Shown in pieces: positions 30,743 through 40,710 of a stretch of 64,000 nt of DNA. Positions within the stretch are counted from its first letter, which is position 1. Every line of letters starts with the position of its first letter. Below the pieces are notes generated by a model. That model searched no databases. It was given only the letters and a program-made list of their open reading frames with translations, and had not been told where the DNA came from. Source of the stretch: Diplonema japonicum (taxonomy: Eukaryota; Euglenozoa; Diplonemea; Diplonemida; Diplonemidae); the NCBI GenBank assembly GCA_964019335.1, contig OZ025695.1:474881-538880 (forward strand). The letters run 5' to 3'. The position numbers were made by a program, and so were the translations under genes.

Positions 30743-32917
30743 CTAATCCTCCTTCAGGGCTGCTGCGAGAATCTCGTTGAACTCATCTTGTGTCCTGCCC
30801 AGCTGCAGACGTACCACCTCTGTCTCAGGGTCCACGCTCACGATCTCACAGACTTTCGTGCCCAGCAGCTTCAATTGCTCTTTGTAAGACTTCTTTAGCT
30901 GCGCTGTACCTGCTTTCCTCTGGGTGGGGTCTTGCGTGGTCTGTCCACTTGTAAGGTCATTCACAAGAGTATCCATGTTTGCACGGAAGCACCAAGATCG
31001 TTTGGACTTCAGACAGTTAACGGGCACCATCAGAGCTTGCGTGCCCACAATGGTGGGGCTGTACTTGTGTAACACTGCCGCTGGATCAGTTAGCACGCCC
31101 TGTAGTGTTTGATTCACTATGATCGTGATACCTTCACTTCTTTCACAGCTGCTTGCATGAGATAAGAGTCGCTAGGAACTTTGACCTTTAACAACACTGT
31201 AGTTGGGTCATGGGGCACGCCTTCTGTTTCGATTGCCGCCTGTAGTGGTGACTATGCTCCACTATACTCAGTTGCATACCATCACAGTGCCCTCAAGGGA
31301 CGCACCCATCGCAATAGCTAGCTCTTTCACTATTCCTGCGGAAAGAGGTACCTTTCTCTTCACAACTCCAGTACCTCTTCGTTCATGTAGGCTAAGACTG
31401 TGCTTTGTGAGAACGCTAGCGACATGCGATGAAAAATTTAGTGTAGTCCATGCTGCAGACAGCAAAGAGACCGAAGTGATTCGGGGCGTCACCAGCAGCG
31501 TAACAGTGCCTGCACTGTTTGCTTTGTATTCTACCGATGCAGACGAGAGACTTGCAAAGGTCTTCTTCACCAACGCCACGTCAAAAGCCCTGGCTGTGGA
31601 CACTGTGATTGCATGCATCTGCTGCGGTTCACTTTTTTCCACTCGCAGCAGTCCCCACTGCACGAGTGCTGCGTACAGTGACTGTAGCCCTTCCTTCTGC
31701 TGCTCCAGCTCCAGTTCATGGAGAAGTTTTGACTCGTGTGTCTGCCGCAGGGCATTGGTCTTCATCAACGCGGCTGTGCTCCCCTGGCGTGGTGCCTTCT
31801 TACTCTCTGCAATGACCCGCTCGACGTCCACCCCGAGATCTCGCAACTCGCGCTTCTTAATGACCAGCTCCCTTTGTAGCTTATCAGCATCGCTTTTTAC
31901 CACTCCAACTCGCTGCCGTTGCGCCTTGGTGTTTCGCTGTATCCCAGACAGCTCGTTGTCAACATTTAGGTCGTCTCGCAGCTTCTTCATAAACTCGAGC
32001 TGCCTGTCTAACTCTAATGACAATGTCGCCACTTCTGCCTTCCGCAGGACTATGCTGCACTCTTGCAGCAGCTTGTCGGACTGCGTTTTAATGATGTTCA
32101 GAGACGCTGAGACGTCTGTTGGTTTGGACTCCTGGGATACCACTGGGGGTGTGAGACGTGCCTTTTTATTCGGCTTGTTGAGTTCCTTCTTGACCTTGGA
32201 TGTATGCTTCGTGTCTATTTTGTTAAGCTTCAACATGAGGATGTGGCCGTCAATCACGTCGCACAAACTTCCCTCGCACAGGGCCGATCCCCTATTGTGG
32301 ATCGTTTGTTCCAGGGAAGTCAAGTGGTTCCAGTGGTAGCTCACAACAGGCGGGTTTGTTGTAGCCAGCACTGCAATGTCGTTGGGATGCAGCTCGACAC
32401 CATGCTTAACGAGGTTGTTCTTCACCTTGCCGTAGGGCTGCAGCTGGTCTGGTTTGATGGCGAAGACATGCGTCAGTTTCTCAGCAAGCTCATTGTAATC
32501 CGTGACAGGAATGGTGGTGTGCTCCACAGGGGTTTCACCGGCTACGGTTTCGGTGTGGAACTTGGCCACTTCGAAGACTTCGTCAACTTTCTGAGGACGG
32601 GGCGGGGGGGGCATTGCTTTCTTTGAATCTGTCTTAGCAACCTTACGCGGGGGTTCAGGAACGGGCACGGACGCAGATGAATATGAAGACGAAGAGGATG
32701 AAGCCGACGACGAACGCGAGGACGATTCGTCACGCTTTCGCTTCTTATCCTTCAGACGCACTCGGTCGTGGGTCACCCTCCACCACGTCTTGCCCATGGC
32801 TACGTCCACCTTCTTGCTCTTTGCATGCACTTTCCTCACAGTGCAGTCTACCCAGCCGCTGCCGTCCTTCTGCATGGCTTCCACGGCCATCCCCTTTTCC
32901 AGACAGCTCGTGTCCAT
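30743..32917 (-). CDS. Tudor-like / coiled-coil protein of unknown function
   Basis: Spliced product 700 residues, exons 32917-31280, 31239-31132 and 31099-30743 (2,103 nt). Introns 31240-31279 (40 nt, GTATGC...CTACAG) and 31100-31131 (32 nt, GTATCA...CTACAG) are both phase 0 and join three otherwise separate frames. Residues ~6-55 look like a Tudor or agenet barrel (GMAVEAMQKDGSGWVDCTV...WWRVTHDRVRL). A Ser-rich basic segment, a globular part (~125-215) and coiled coils (~270-400) follow. The Tudor-like start suggests chromatin or RNP binding; this is inference. ATG 32917 follows ATAACAG. Its first 173 nt overlap the end of the PPR reading frame. Confidence 0.75.
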
Positions 32918-34115
32918 CTTCCTTCCCTGTTATGTAGTTATGGACTGGCTCGGGGCGGCGAAAGCGCTTAGGAAAAGCCTTAGATCGAATGTGTGTGCCC
33001 ACCCTAATGCCAAGGGCCTCCTGGTCTCTAATCACGTTCCTCGCCATCCGCTGATTGCCCAAACGGAGGTAAATATACATCATGTGCGCAAAGGTTTCTC
33101 TAGATTTGCCCAGTTGAGGGTTCAGCGACGCCTGGTAAGCTGCCTCCGCCACAGGTAGGTAGCGTGCCTTGATGATGTCGGTTGCTCTACACCTATGAGC
33201 CGCATCGATAAACACTCTCATTGAGGAAATGAAGCTTTTGTAGAACGTGGGACTGCGTCCATCTTCTGGGAACCGCAGTGCCGCCTTTGTGAAGGCCTTG
33301 AAATCGCCGTGTGCTGCGCATACTGTCATCAGACACATCGCCAAGTTGTGCTGCGATTGCTTACTTCCGTTCATGTACCTGCTGGCCACACTTTCTTCAA
33401 ACCTCTTCTCAGCTTCCTCCACATTACAGGCCGTTTTGATGCGTGCTATTTGGAACGCGAGGATGCTGACGACAGCATGTTTCGGTTCCATCAAGCTCTC
33501 ACACAGCTTGATCTCTTTTTCCGTAGCACAGCTCTTGAAGAGCAGCTTGGTTGTCCGTTTGTTCGGGTGGATACCTTTCTCTTTCATTGTAACAAATATC
33601 TTAAAGCAAGCCTTCCAACCTTCTCGATAATGAGCTTCCAGCAAACTATTATACACATGTACATCAGGCACATGGCCACAGTTAATCATATCATAGAACA
33701 GTTTTGTCACAACTGCAGGATGTACTGCATTCGCATCTAGCAAGTAACGCCACGCGAACTTTGACCTTGGGATCCTGTTCACCTCCGCTATCTCAATCAG
33801 GTTCGTAGCCAGGTATGAGTCCTTTAGCCCCGCGGCCACCCTTAGTCCATGTGTCAGTGTCAGAACACTCGCCGTGTTCTTCGCAACACCATCTTTAAAC
33901 AACCGCAGCACTTCATCGCAAATGTCCCGGTGCATGTGGGCATCGCTGCGTCCCTGTGGGAGAGTTTCCACAGGGAACAGTTCCTTCAGGTGCCGCATCG
34001 ATGCAATGTCGTCTTTCATGTCCACTGTACTGAGAAGCGGCCGTCGAACTTCTTCGCGTGTCTTCGGTAGAGGGAATGACCATTCTGCACAGCATCGCGC
34101 CGTCAATCTGATCAT
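32745..34115 (-). CDS. Pentatricopeptide repeat (PPR) protein
   Basis: About 456 residues if the frame is taken to its stop. ATG 34115 is chosen because CACCAG lies 7 nt upstream. The basic start MIRLTARCCAEW is compatible with mitochondrial import. A clear PPR unit is PDVHVYNSLLEAHYREGWKA, then ...MKEKGIHPNKRTTKLLFKSC; flanking helical pairs look like degenerate units. PPR proteins bind organelle RNA, and an mRNA-processing or ribosome role in the mitochondrion is likely. The last ~58 residues lie over the start of the Tudor-like gene in another frame and are low in quality. The true end may be earlier, by splicing or by cleavage at the downstream gene's acceptor. The neighbour upstream is also an RNA enzyme. 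Confidence 0.78.
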   Translation of the reverse strand: MIRLTARCCAEWSFPLPKTREEVRRPLLSTVDMKDDIASMRHLKELFPVETLPQGRSDAHMHRDICDEVLRLFKDGVAKNTASVLTLTHGLRVAAGLKDSYLATNLIEIAEVNRIPRSKFAWRYLLDANAVHPAVVTKLFYDMINCGHVPDVHVYNSLLEAHYREGWKACFKIFVTMKEKGIHPNKRTTKLLFKSCATEKEIKLCESLMEPKHAVVSILAFQIARIKTACNVEEAEKRFEESVASRYMNGSKQSQHNLAMCLMTVCAAHGDFKAFTKAALRFPEDGRSPTFYKSFISSMRVFIDAAHRCRATDIIKARYLPVAEAAYQASLNPQLGKSRETFAHMMYIYLRLGNQRMARNVIRDQEALGIRVGTHIRSKAFPKRFRRPEPVHNYITGKEDGHELSGKGDGRGSHAEGRQRLGRLHCEESACKEQEGGRSHGQDVVEGDPRPSASEG

Positions 34116-34185
34116 ACCTAGGCTGGTGTGAGTGGCGCAAGTTTGAATAATACAAAAAGAGTTCGCCGAGCTCAGCAAAGACATG

Positions 34186-35223
34186 CTAGTTGAGCTGCAG
34201 CAGCTTATCAGGAAGTAGACTCTTCACGATCTTGACAACATCCAAGTGGTTGTCTCGTGCCGTGTTCACCAAGACGTAGTGGTGGTCGGGCGACGGCATG
34301 TTCATGGTGGACACCACAACAGTGGCGTCATATTTGCTACGAAGCATTTTGATGTTGCTGCCTCCTTTGCCGATCAAGTTGGCGACATCAGAACTCTGCA
34401 CTATGAAGATGGTCCGTGATGGTGTCTTCTTCGGTGAAGGCTGCAAGGGGGGCCTTTTACCGGAGGCGAGGGCGTATAGTTCCTTCTCTACAACGTGCGT
34501 CACCGCAGATGCGTCCTCAGCAGGGTCGTGGTGAGAACTCCCACTGCGGAACTGGACGCTGTTGCCCACAAGGGACATCAGAGAGATAGCCCCACAGTCG
34601 GGTTTCGTTGGGTAGTAGAAAGCCGTGTCGATAATCTTGTTCGAAAGGTGCGGGCCACAGATCTTTAAGGAATTCAGGTCGTTCTGCAGCATGTGTCCCA
34701 CCAGACATGAAGCTGGGTGCTGTAGCAGTCTGCAGATGTGCTGCTGCACACGGGGGAGGGTAACTAAGTTCTTCGCTGCCTTCTCCTGGAAGTACATCTT
34801 CGGTGTGACGCCGTGCGAATCGATCTTCCAGTCGAAGTTGTGCTGGTTGCTCTGATCGAGCTCGATCATGGGATCGATGAACCACTGCGTTGTGTTCCTG
34901 TGGAACTTTCCTTTCCAATAGACAGCCTCTACTACAGCGCCCTTGATGGGTATCTTTTCTTTCGGCTGTACTTTGCTGATGATCATCTCGACATCAATAC
35001 CAATGAGGCGTGGGTGGTCCCCCGTTGTTTCATGCCCGATCTGTAGTGGCATCCATTCCCTGTTCGTGCTGTCCTGAAAGAGCTTCTTGAAGTTCTCTTG
35101 ATATGCGTGATTCGCACTGCAGTGTGCCACCATCCTGCCTATTTCAAATGAGATGCACGTCTTGCTGTGCGATGGTGCCTTCGTGCTGCACCATCTCGCG
35201 CTGGGTGCTCGTCTCCATATCAT
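34186..35223 (-). CDS. DEDDh RNA exonuclease (REX4/ISG20-like) with C-terminal KH domain
   Basis: 345 residues. The exonuclease domain (~65-235) has motif I IGIDVEM (D and E), motif II GHMLQNDLNSL (D), and motif III HHDPAEDASA (H and D), so all five acidic/His catalytic positions are visible. Residues ~265-340 form a KH domain with the GKGGSNIK loop (IGKGGxxIK) and ATVVVS. The start MIWRRAPSARWCSTKAP is Arg-rich and amphipathic, so mitochondrial import is plausible. It should trim RNA 3' ends, with KH giving RNA affinity. Fusion of a REX4-type domain to KH is uncommon. ATG 35223 follows TTATAG. The PPR gene starts 70 nt downstream of its stop. Confidence 0.87.
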   Translation of the reverse strand: MIWRRAPSARWCSTKAPSHSKTCISFEIGRMVAHCSANHAYQENFKKLFQDSTNREWMPLQIGHETTGDHPRLIGIDVEMIISKVQPKEKIPIKGAVVEAVYWKGKFHRNTTQWFIDPMIELDQSNQHNFDWKIDSHGVTPKMYFQEKAAKNLVTLPRVQQHICRLLQHPASCLVGHMLQNDLNSLKICGPHLSNKIIDTAFYYPTKPDCGAISLMSLVGNSVQFRSGSSHHDPAEDASAVTHVVEKELYALASGKRPPLQPSPKKTPSRTIFIVQSSDVANLIGKGGSNIKMLRSKYDATVVVSTMNMPSPDHHYVLVNTARDNHLDVVKIVKSLLPDKLLQLN

Positions 35224-35487
35224 CGCACCCTATAAGTATTTTGGATAAAAAAAAGGTAAAAGCAGAATTGAGTAATAACGCCAAAAAAAAAAAAAAAAAA
35301 AAAAAAGCACTAACTGTAACTGCGATGGCAAAGGACAGTACTATGCAGCCATCGACAGAGCTGTGCTGTGGACACTTGAAAAGTGGGAAACGATGGGGGA
35401 AAAGGTGGGGGTGGAGAACAAAAAGGGCATGGTGCAGCTCATCAAGTCGCTGCAGCTCATCGTTTGCTTAAATCGTTGTCGAAGGGT

Positions 35488-38012
35488 CTACTTCTTCTTA
35501 GCCACCTTGGCCATGTTCTTGTTAATCGTCGAGATCTGTGTTTGTTAATTGCAACGTGCGACCATACCTGGTTACTGAGGGCTTTGTACTCGGAGTTCTT
35601 GGCCACCATTTTGCTGAGGTTCTCAACCAAGGCCTTGAGTCTGTCACTCACGGCAACCTTAAGGTCGCCGGGATGGATCTCGCTGGCGTCGTACTGCTTC
35701 ACAAGGTCTTCGTGTTTGTTGTGGGTGAGCACATCCTCCTCCATCTTCCTCTTGATGCCAATAGGCACACCTGTGACTTTAACGATAGTCTCTGCTGCCA
35801 CAAGAATAGGGTTGCCTTTCGACTCCCCCTGGGTGCAGAAGCCCTTCTTGACCTTCGAGCCTGCCCCGGTCTCAGCGTCGTCGATGTAAATCACTTGACC
35901 AGCTGCTATGTCAGCAAGCTTCCCAGAGGCATCGTGCTCGGCATGCAAGAGTCCCTCCCTGAAGCACGGGATCGCGGTCTCCAAGGGGGACACAGTGGCA
36001 CCACTCAGAGTAGCAACACCTTGGAACATAGTGCTCGGGGAGTAGACGAGACCACAGTTAGACGCCGCGATGTCCTGCTGCAACATCAGGGAGGCAATGA
36101 TGGCATTCGCGCGCATGGGCTGGTCGGGGAACTTTTCGACTCCAGACTCGGTCAGGCCAAGGGCGTCGGTCATCTCGTTCAAGGAAATCCTCCTCCCCGC
36201 GTTGATGACGGAGACCCAGTACTCTTCGGGATTGCGCATGATGACCTCAGACTGCCACATGATCTCCATGCCAGAGCATGCTGGCTTGTGCTCTTCGTCG
36301 ACATCAACCCCTTTAACAGTTGTCTGGGCGGTCGCAAGCTTTACTAGCGCCACCTCGGGGGCGGGTGCTGCCTTTGCCACAGCAGCAGCCTCGAACACCT
36401 TCACACCACCGATCTCTTTAGCAGGCTCCACTTTGCCAACAAGATCAGGGCATGCTGCCTTGACCTGTTCTTCCGTCACATATTTAGCACCGTTGACAGC
36501 AGCATCGAGCCACTTGGCAGTGTAGTCAAGCACCGCTCTGATACCCTTCTTTTCCCCGTTTTGTGCTTTCATCACAAAGCCGGTCCAGTCCATCAGAACA
36601 ATTTTTGCCTTCTTACCCTCGGCAATGTGTTTTTTGGCAGCAACGGCAGTCTGCAACAAGGCATTGAAGGTGGGGCGGTTCGTGGCCAGGACAGGGATCA
36701 GCACCTTGTTCTCGTCACCTTTGAAAGTGTTCTCAGGCTTCTTCTTGGGGAGAGTGTCAGCCTCTTCTTTGTACTTCTTCACAAGCTCGAGGATCTTCTT
36801 TGCGTGCTCATCCTCGGTGAAATGCTTCCTTACAGGGTCAAGCTTGGCATTGATGGTCCGCACAATGGCCTTCTTAAGAGCGGCTTCACCAAGGCTGCCG
36901 TCAACAAGAGCCTGCTGCAGCTCGGCACGGGACTTGAACGTCTTGCCTTCAGTCTCAAAAGTGCATTCCGGCGAGTGGAAGACCAGTGACGACAGGTTGT
37001 CCAAGAGGGGGTTCTTGGCGATGAGCTCCTTGGAAACAGGGCACCACGCGCCGTTGACTTTCTGCTCCACCTCCTCAGGGCTGTCCTCCATGAAGATTGC
37101 AGAGCCAGGGACAGATTTGCTCATCTTCTCTTGGTTCTCAAGGAGCCCTGCCATCATATGGTGCGACAAGATGACGGGCTTGTGTTTCTTGCCGATGCAC
37201 GAGCAGTAGTCTCTTGCCAGAACGTTAACCTTACGCTGATCAACACCCAGTTGGCAGACATCGGCCCTCAAGAAGAAGATGTCAGTGCACTGCATGAGAG
37301 GGTACAAGATCTGGGCGCATGTCAGGGAGCCCTCCTGCCTGCCCATGATTTGGCAGCACTTCGTGATCCTTGCAAGGGTGAACTGCCGAGCAATGTCCAG
37401 CATCTGCAGCCAGTACTCTTCAGCTTTTCCATTGATAGCCTCCGACGACCAAATGAACTCCACATTGGTAAGGTCCATGCCCGCAGCCTTCCAGACCTCG
37501 ATGAGGTACTCGCCGACGGTCTTGATCCTGTCAAGGTGCCCGCCCATCTTGTCGTTCATGAGAGCAAACCAGTCAGCGACCCAGAACACAAAGGTACCGC
37601 CTGCCTTGGTGCACTTGTTGACGTTGATGGTCTTCAGGATGCCCTGAGCTATGTGCATCCTCCCAGAGGGCTCAAAGCCGTCGTAAATCCTGAAACCCGT
37701 CTGCTTCTTCTCAAGGAGTTGCGCCAGCTCCTCGTCCTCCTGGCATTCTTCCCCTACTGAGCGCATCATATCGAACCTCCAGTCCCTTACAGCTGGCTTG
37801 GGTGCTTCCTTAGGCTTGGGCGCCTCTTTGGGCTTGGCATCCGCTTTAGGCTTGCTTTCTTTTTGCTTCTTAACAACATTGGCTTCCTTGGGGGCGCCAG
37901 AGCCCTTTTCTCTGGCAAGCTCCGCCTTAAGCTCAGCAATGCTCTGTTGGACCCTCTCCGTTTCAGTGAGGCCCAAACCCGGAGTGATAGTGAATTTGGC
38001 ACCAGATGCCAT
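35488..38012 (-). CDS. TyrRS: Double-length tyrosyl-tRNA synthetase
   Basis: Spliced product 830 residues. Exon 1 is 38012-35568. A 32-nt intron (35536-35567, GTATGG...ACACAG) replaces a spurious Arg-rich end by ISTINKNMAKVAKKK and a stop at 35488. Residues ~1-75 are a charged Lys/Pro/Ala-rich extension. The first synthetase copy has class I signatures: GFEPSGRMHIAQG (HIGH position) and KMSKSVPGS. The second copy (~410-800) is recognisably TyrRS (MEIMWQSEVI, RANAIIASLML, GFCTQGESKGNPILVAAE) but lacks both motifs. This pseudo-dimer layout is established for Leishmania and other trypanosomatids. It charges tRNA-Tyr. ATG 38012 follows GCTTAG; an in-frame ATG 29 codons upstream is rejected. Confidence 0.96.
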
Positions 38013-38199
38013 TTTTGGTATAATACGTCTAAGCGTTGTGTCTTCGTAGTGACTGTGATGATGTGTGCAGCAGGACAAAAAAGAAAGTATGACACTCACG
38101 ACTTCTCATTGAGGTTCGTGACTAGGGTTTACAAGGTAAGAACAACAAGGGAAAGCTATATACAGGGCTCAGTGCGCTGCAAGGCAACGGACAAAAACG

Positions 38200-38886
38200 T
38201 TACAATGGAATGGATCTGCGCTTCCCAGTTCCTGTAGTGTTGTACTGAGTTAAGTGTTGCGTACCATGATGCTGCGTGCTTTTGAACTGGTGCTCAGAAG
38301 GGTCTGCGGGCTGTAGCATTTGAGCATCGGAAGGCAGCGGCACGTTAATCGGTGCTCGGCCCTGTCCAGGACGAGTGCGAGCGAGCGCTTGGAGGCGCTC
38401 CATAGTGTCAGCCATTTCGTATTGTCTAAATTCAGAAATGGGGCACATGGATTTCGGTACGTGGTCAGCGGGAAGGGGTGGACGGGGGTGCACTTCAGAA
38501 AGAGGCCCGGTGTACATAGATGAAGGGTTCAAATCACCCGCAGAGCCGCGAGCAGAAGGGGGTGTTCCAGGCCCCATTGACATGCGCTGCTGTTGCTGGC
38601 CCGGGTGCTGGAGCTGAGGCTGGTGCTGGAAGTGATGGTGGTGATGATGGTGCTGTTGCTGTTCCTGTTGTTGGTATGGATACGGGCTCTGGTCTTGCCC
38701 TTGACCTTGGGTGTGCATCTGAAGCTGTTGGTTCTTTAGCACTTCACCGAGCGTGCCTTGAAGCTCTTCGAGCTGCTCCTGTTGAGAATGCAGCATTTCG
38801 CGTTGCGTCTCAAGTTCCTTTCTCACTTTTGCTTTTCCCATTCCCTTGGGGTGGGTAAAGTTCTGGGAGCTCTGCACATCCACCAT
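38200..38886 (-). CDS. Q/H-rich coiled-coil protein
   Basis: 228 residues. A short helical coiled-coil stretch (KVRKELETQREMLHSQQEQL) is followed by Gln/His-rich sequence with seven consecutive His, then a Pro/Ser-rich part. No family recognised. ATG 38886 lies 3 nt after GGTCAG, which fits the acceptor-ATG pattern of the array. However, a 56-nt GTACTA...GTCAG segment (38890-38945) would also join it in frame to the WW gene upstream. I keep them separate because the donor is not the usual GTATG and the acceptor is not ACAG. Confidence 0.55.
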   Translation of the reverse strand: MVDVQSSQNFTHPKGMGKAKVRKELETQREMLHSQQEQLEELQGTLGEVLKNQQLQMHTQGQGQDQSPYPYQQQEQQQHHHHHHHFQHQPQLQHPGQQQQRMSMGPGTPPSARGSAGDLNPSSMYTGPLSEVHPRPPLPADHVPKSMCPISEFRQYEMADTMERLQALARTRPGQGRAPINVPLPSDAQMLQPADPSEHQFKSTQHHGTQHLTQYNTTGTGKRRSIPL

Positions 38887-38921
38887 GCACTGACCGGAGT
38901 CAGAAGAACTGGAAACTGCTA

Positions 38922-40064
38922 CTACGGGGTGTTCTTGCGTAGTACTGAGGGGCTTGCTGTGTGATAGTTAGCCATTGTTTCAAAACGATACCTTGGCTGC
39001 ACTGACATGAGGCCGCCCTTACCGTCGTGATACACGTCAAGCGCAACGTTCACAACTTGCTCTTGCGCCATGGAGGCAGCTGGTTGTGGTGCGAAGGCGT
39101 ACTTTCCTGTCCCATCCTCCGTGAGATTGAGATTGAAGACTACTTGTTGGTCACCTGCGCCCTGTGCCATCTTGGATGCCAGTGCCACGTGGGGCGCAAG
39201 ATCGAGATTGGGCGCGAAGATAGTGTGAGGGGCTGGGTACTGCGGCAAGTTTCCAGACGGTGATTTGGGAAACCCACCGCTCTTGTGGCTCTCCTTAATG
39301 TACTGCGTCAGAAGATGCTCAGCAGCAGCGCGAGGGTCGTTGGTATACTGGAAGTTTGACGGAGCTGCGGTGTTGCATATTTCCTTCGCCAAGCTGTAGG
39401 CACGCTCAGGGGTCATTTTTTCGTCTTGGCTTGCAGGTCTGTGGAACTGCTGCTTCCCCGAGGCCGGATGAGCCCAGTACGGGAGGCCTTTGGGCGTCTG
39501 CCACTCTCGCCATGTCTCGTCCATCGTAGACGGCGGTGTAAGGGGCTCGTCGGAAGCTTTTCTTCTGGTGTCTTTCGACTTTGTATTCTCCTCCAGCTTG
39601 GCGAGACGCCTTTGTTGTTCCCCGAGGAGCTGTTGGAGCTGCAGGTACTTTTCCTCCTGGTTCTTTCGGAGGTCGACTTCAATGTTCCGCTCGGCACCAA
39701 GGAGCTCAAGCTGCATTTTGTAATTTTCAACGGATTTTGAATCTTGAGACCGCAGAGCGTCCATAGCAACCTTTGAGGGGCTCTCGTCTGGAAGGGACGC
39801 CCTCTGGCTCAGTGACGGGGGCGGGCTGGAGACCATGTTCTGCGCCTGTTCGCTTTGCTCCGGAGGTGGCCGCCACCTCTTCTCGCCAGTGACTTGGTTC
39901 TTCCAGAAAAGTTTCCCATCAGGTGAGACCCTCTGGACCCATTGTGACTGAGGCATCACTGCTGCTCGCTCTTTTGTACTTCTATTCTCGTAGTAAACAC
40001 TGTCGTCTTTGTCCTTCACCACATCCCACTCGCCTACTTTTACTTTGCTCTCCTCTGCACTCAT
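38922..40064 (-). CDS. WW-domain coiled-coil protein
   Basis: About 380 residues from ATG 40064, which follows CCTCCAG. One clear WW domain lies at ~35-62 (WVQRVSPDGKLFWKNQVTGE, then KRWRPPP) and a second, weaker one at ~190-215 (EWQTPKGLPYWAHPASGKQQ). Between them is a coiled coil (~110-165) rich in Leu/Gln/Glu. WW domains bind proline-rich ligands and are common in splicing and transcription factors. The pairing of two WW motifs with a coiled coil suggests an adaptor; no specific ortholog is recognised. It lies in the array immediately upstream of the Q/H-rich gene. Confidence 0.75.
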   Translation of the reverse strand: MSAEESKVKVGEWDVVKDKDDSVYYENRSTKERAAVMPQSQWVQRVSPDGKLFWKNQVTGEKRWRPPPEQSEQAQNMVSSPPPSLSQRASLPDESPSKVAMDALRSQDSKSVENYKMQLELLGAERNIEVDLRKNQEEKYLQLQQLLGEQQRRLAKLEENTKSKDTRRKASDEPLTPPSTMDETWREWQTPKGLPYWAHPASGKQQFHRPASQDEKMTPERAYSLAKEICNTAAPSNFQYTNDPRAAAEHLLTQYIKESHKSGGFPKSPSGNLPQYPAPHTIFAPNLDLAPHVALASKMAQGAGDQQVVFNLNLTEDGTGKYAFAPQPAASMAQEQVVNVALDVYHDGKGGLMSVQPRYRFETMANYHTASPSVLRKNTP

Positions 40065-40710
40065 ATCATTGTCTTTGCCTGGAGGTAGAAATGACGGAGC
40101 AAGGAATGAAGTATACATGGCATGATGCCTGCGGGGAAAATGTCCACACTTTTTTGGGTTTTTTCTTTTTGATTTGGATATTCGAGCAAGAAAAAAAGGT
40201 CAGCACGCAACCGTAGCAGTTAGTGTCTGTAGCCATTTCAGTTCCGGTGCGACAAGCAACCGTTTGGCTTTATGAAGCAAAACAGGTGCAAAGGGGGGGA
40301 ATTCAAGTCATGGTTTTTTTTGGGGGTATCTTGACCTGCACCGCTTGGATTGTCAGCCAAACCACTTTTTTACTTGGAATATTTTTTTTTTCTGTTGCGG
40401 GGTCAAGTATGGACATTTTTCACGGACGACTATATTCTGTTAACGGAACGGGGGGGGGGGGGAATAAAAAAACAGGCTATCTGGTCTGTATAGCCTGGGG
40501 TTCAGTGCCTGAAATGAATATAAAGCATATGGGGAAACAGGAGAAACTGGAGAAGTGTGAAGAAAGGTAGACCAAGTGATGGTACGATCAAAGACAGGAG
40601 CACAAGTAACAAGGAGAGGCCAAGAGTCGTAAAGCAGGAGTGTACCACTTTACTCGGCTCCCTCCCTGGAAGGTGTCCGCCTGATGGTTTCGTTCATGTA
40701 TCATGTCTTC
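40065..40710. other. Intergenic
   Basis: About 645 nt with scattered T and G runs (poly-G near 40450). A plus-strand open frame at 40223-40570 has no recognisable features and is treated as chance. Confidence 0.6.

Noticed and set aside
30743-31117. A separate 124-residue gene
   Set aside because: Two short GT-AG introns join it in phase to the Tudor-like gene; the apparent start lies partly within intron sequence.
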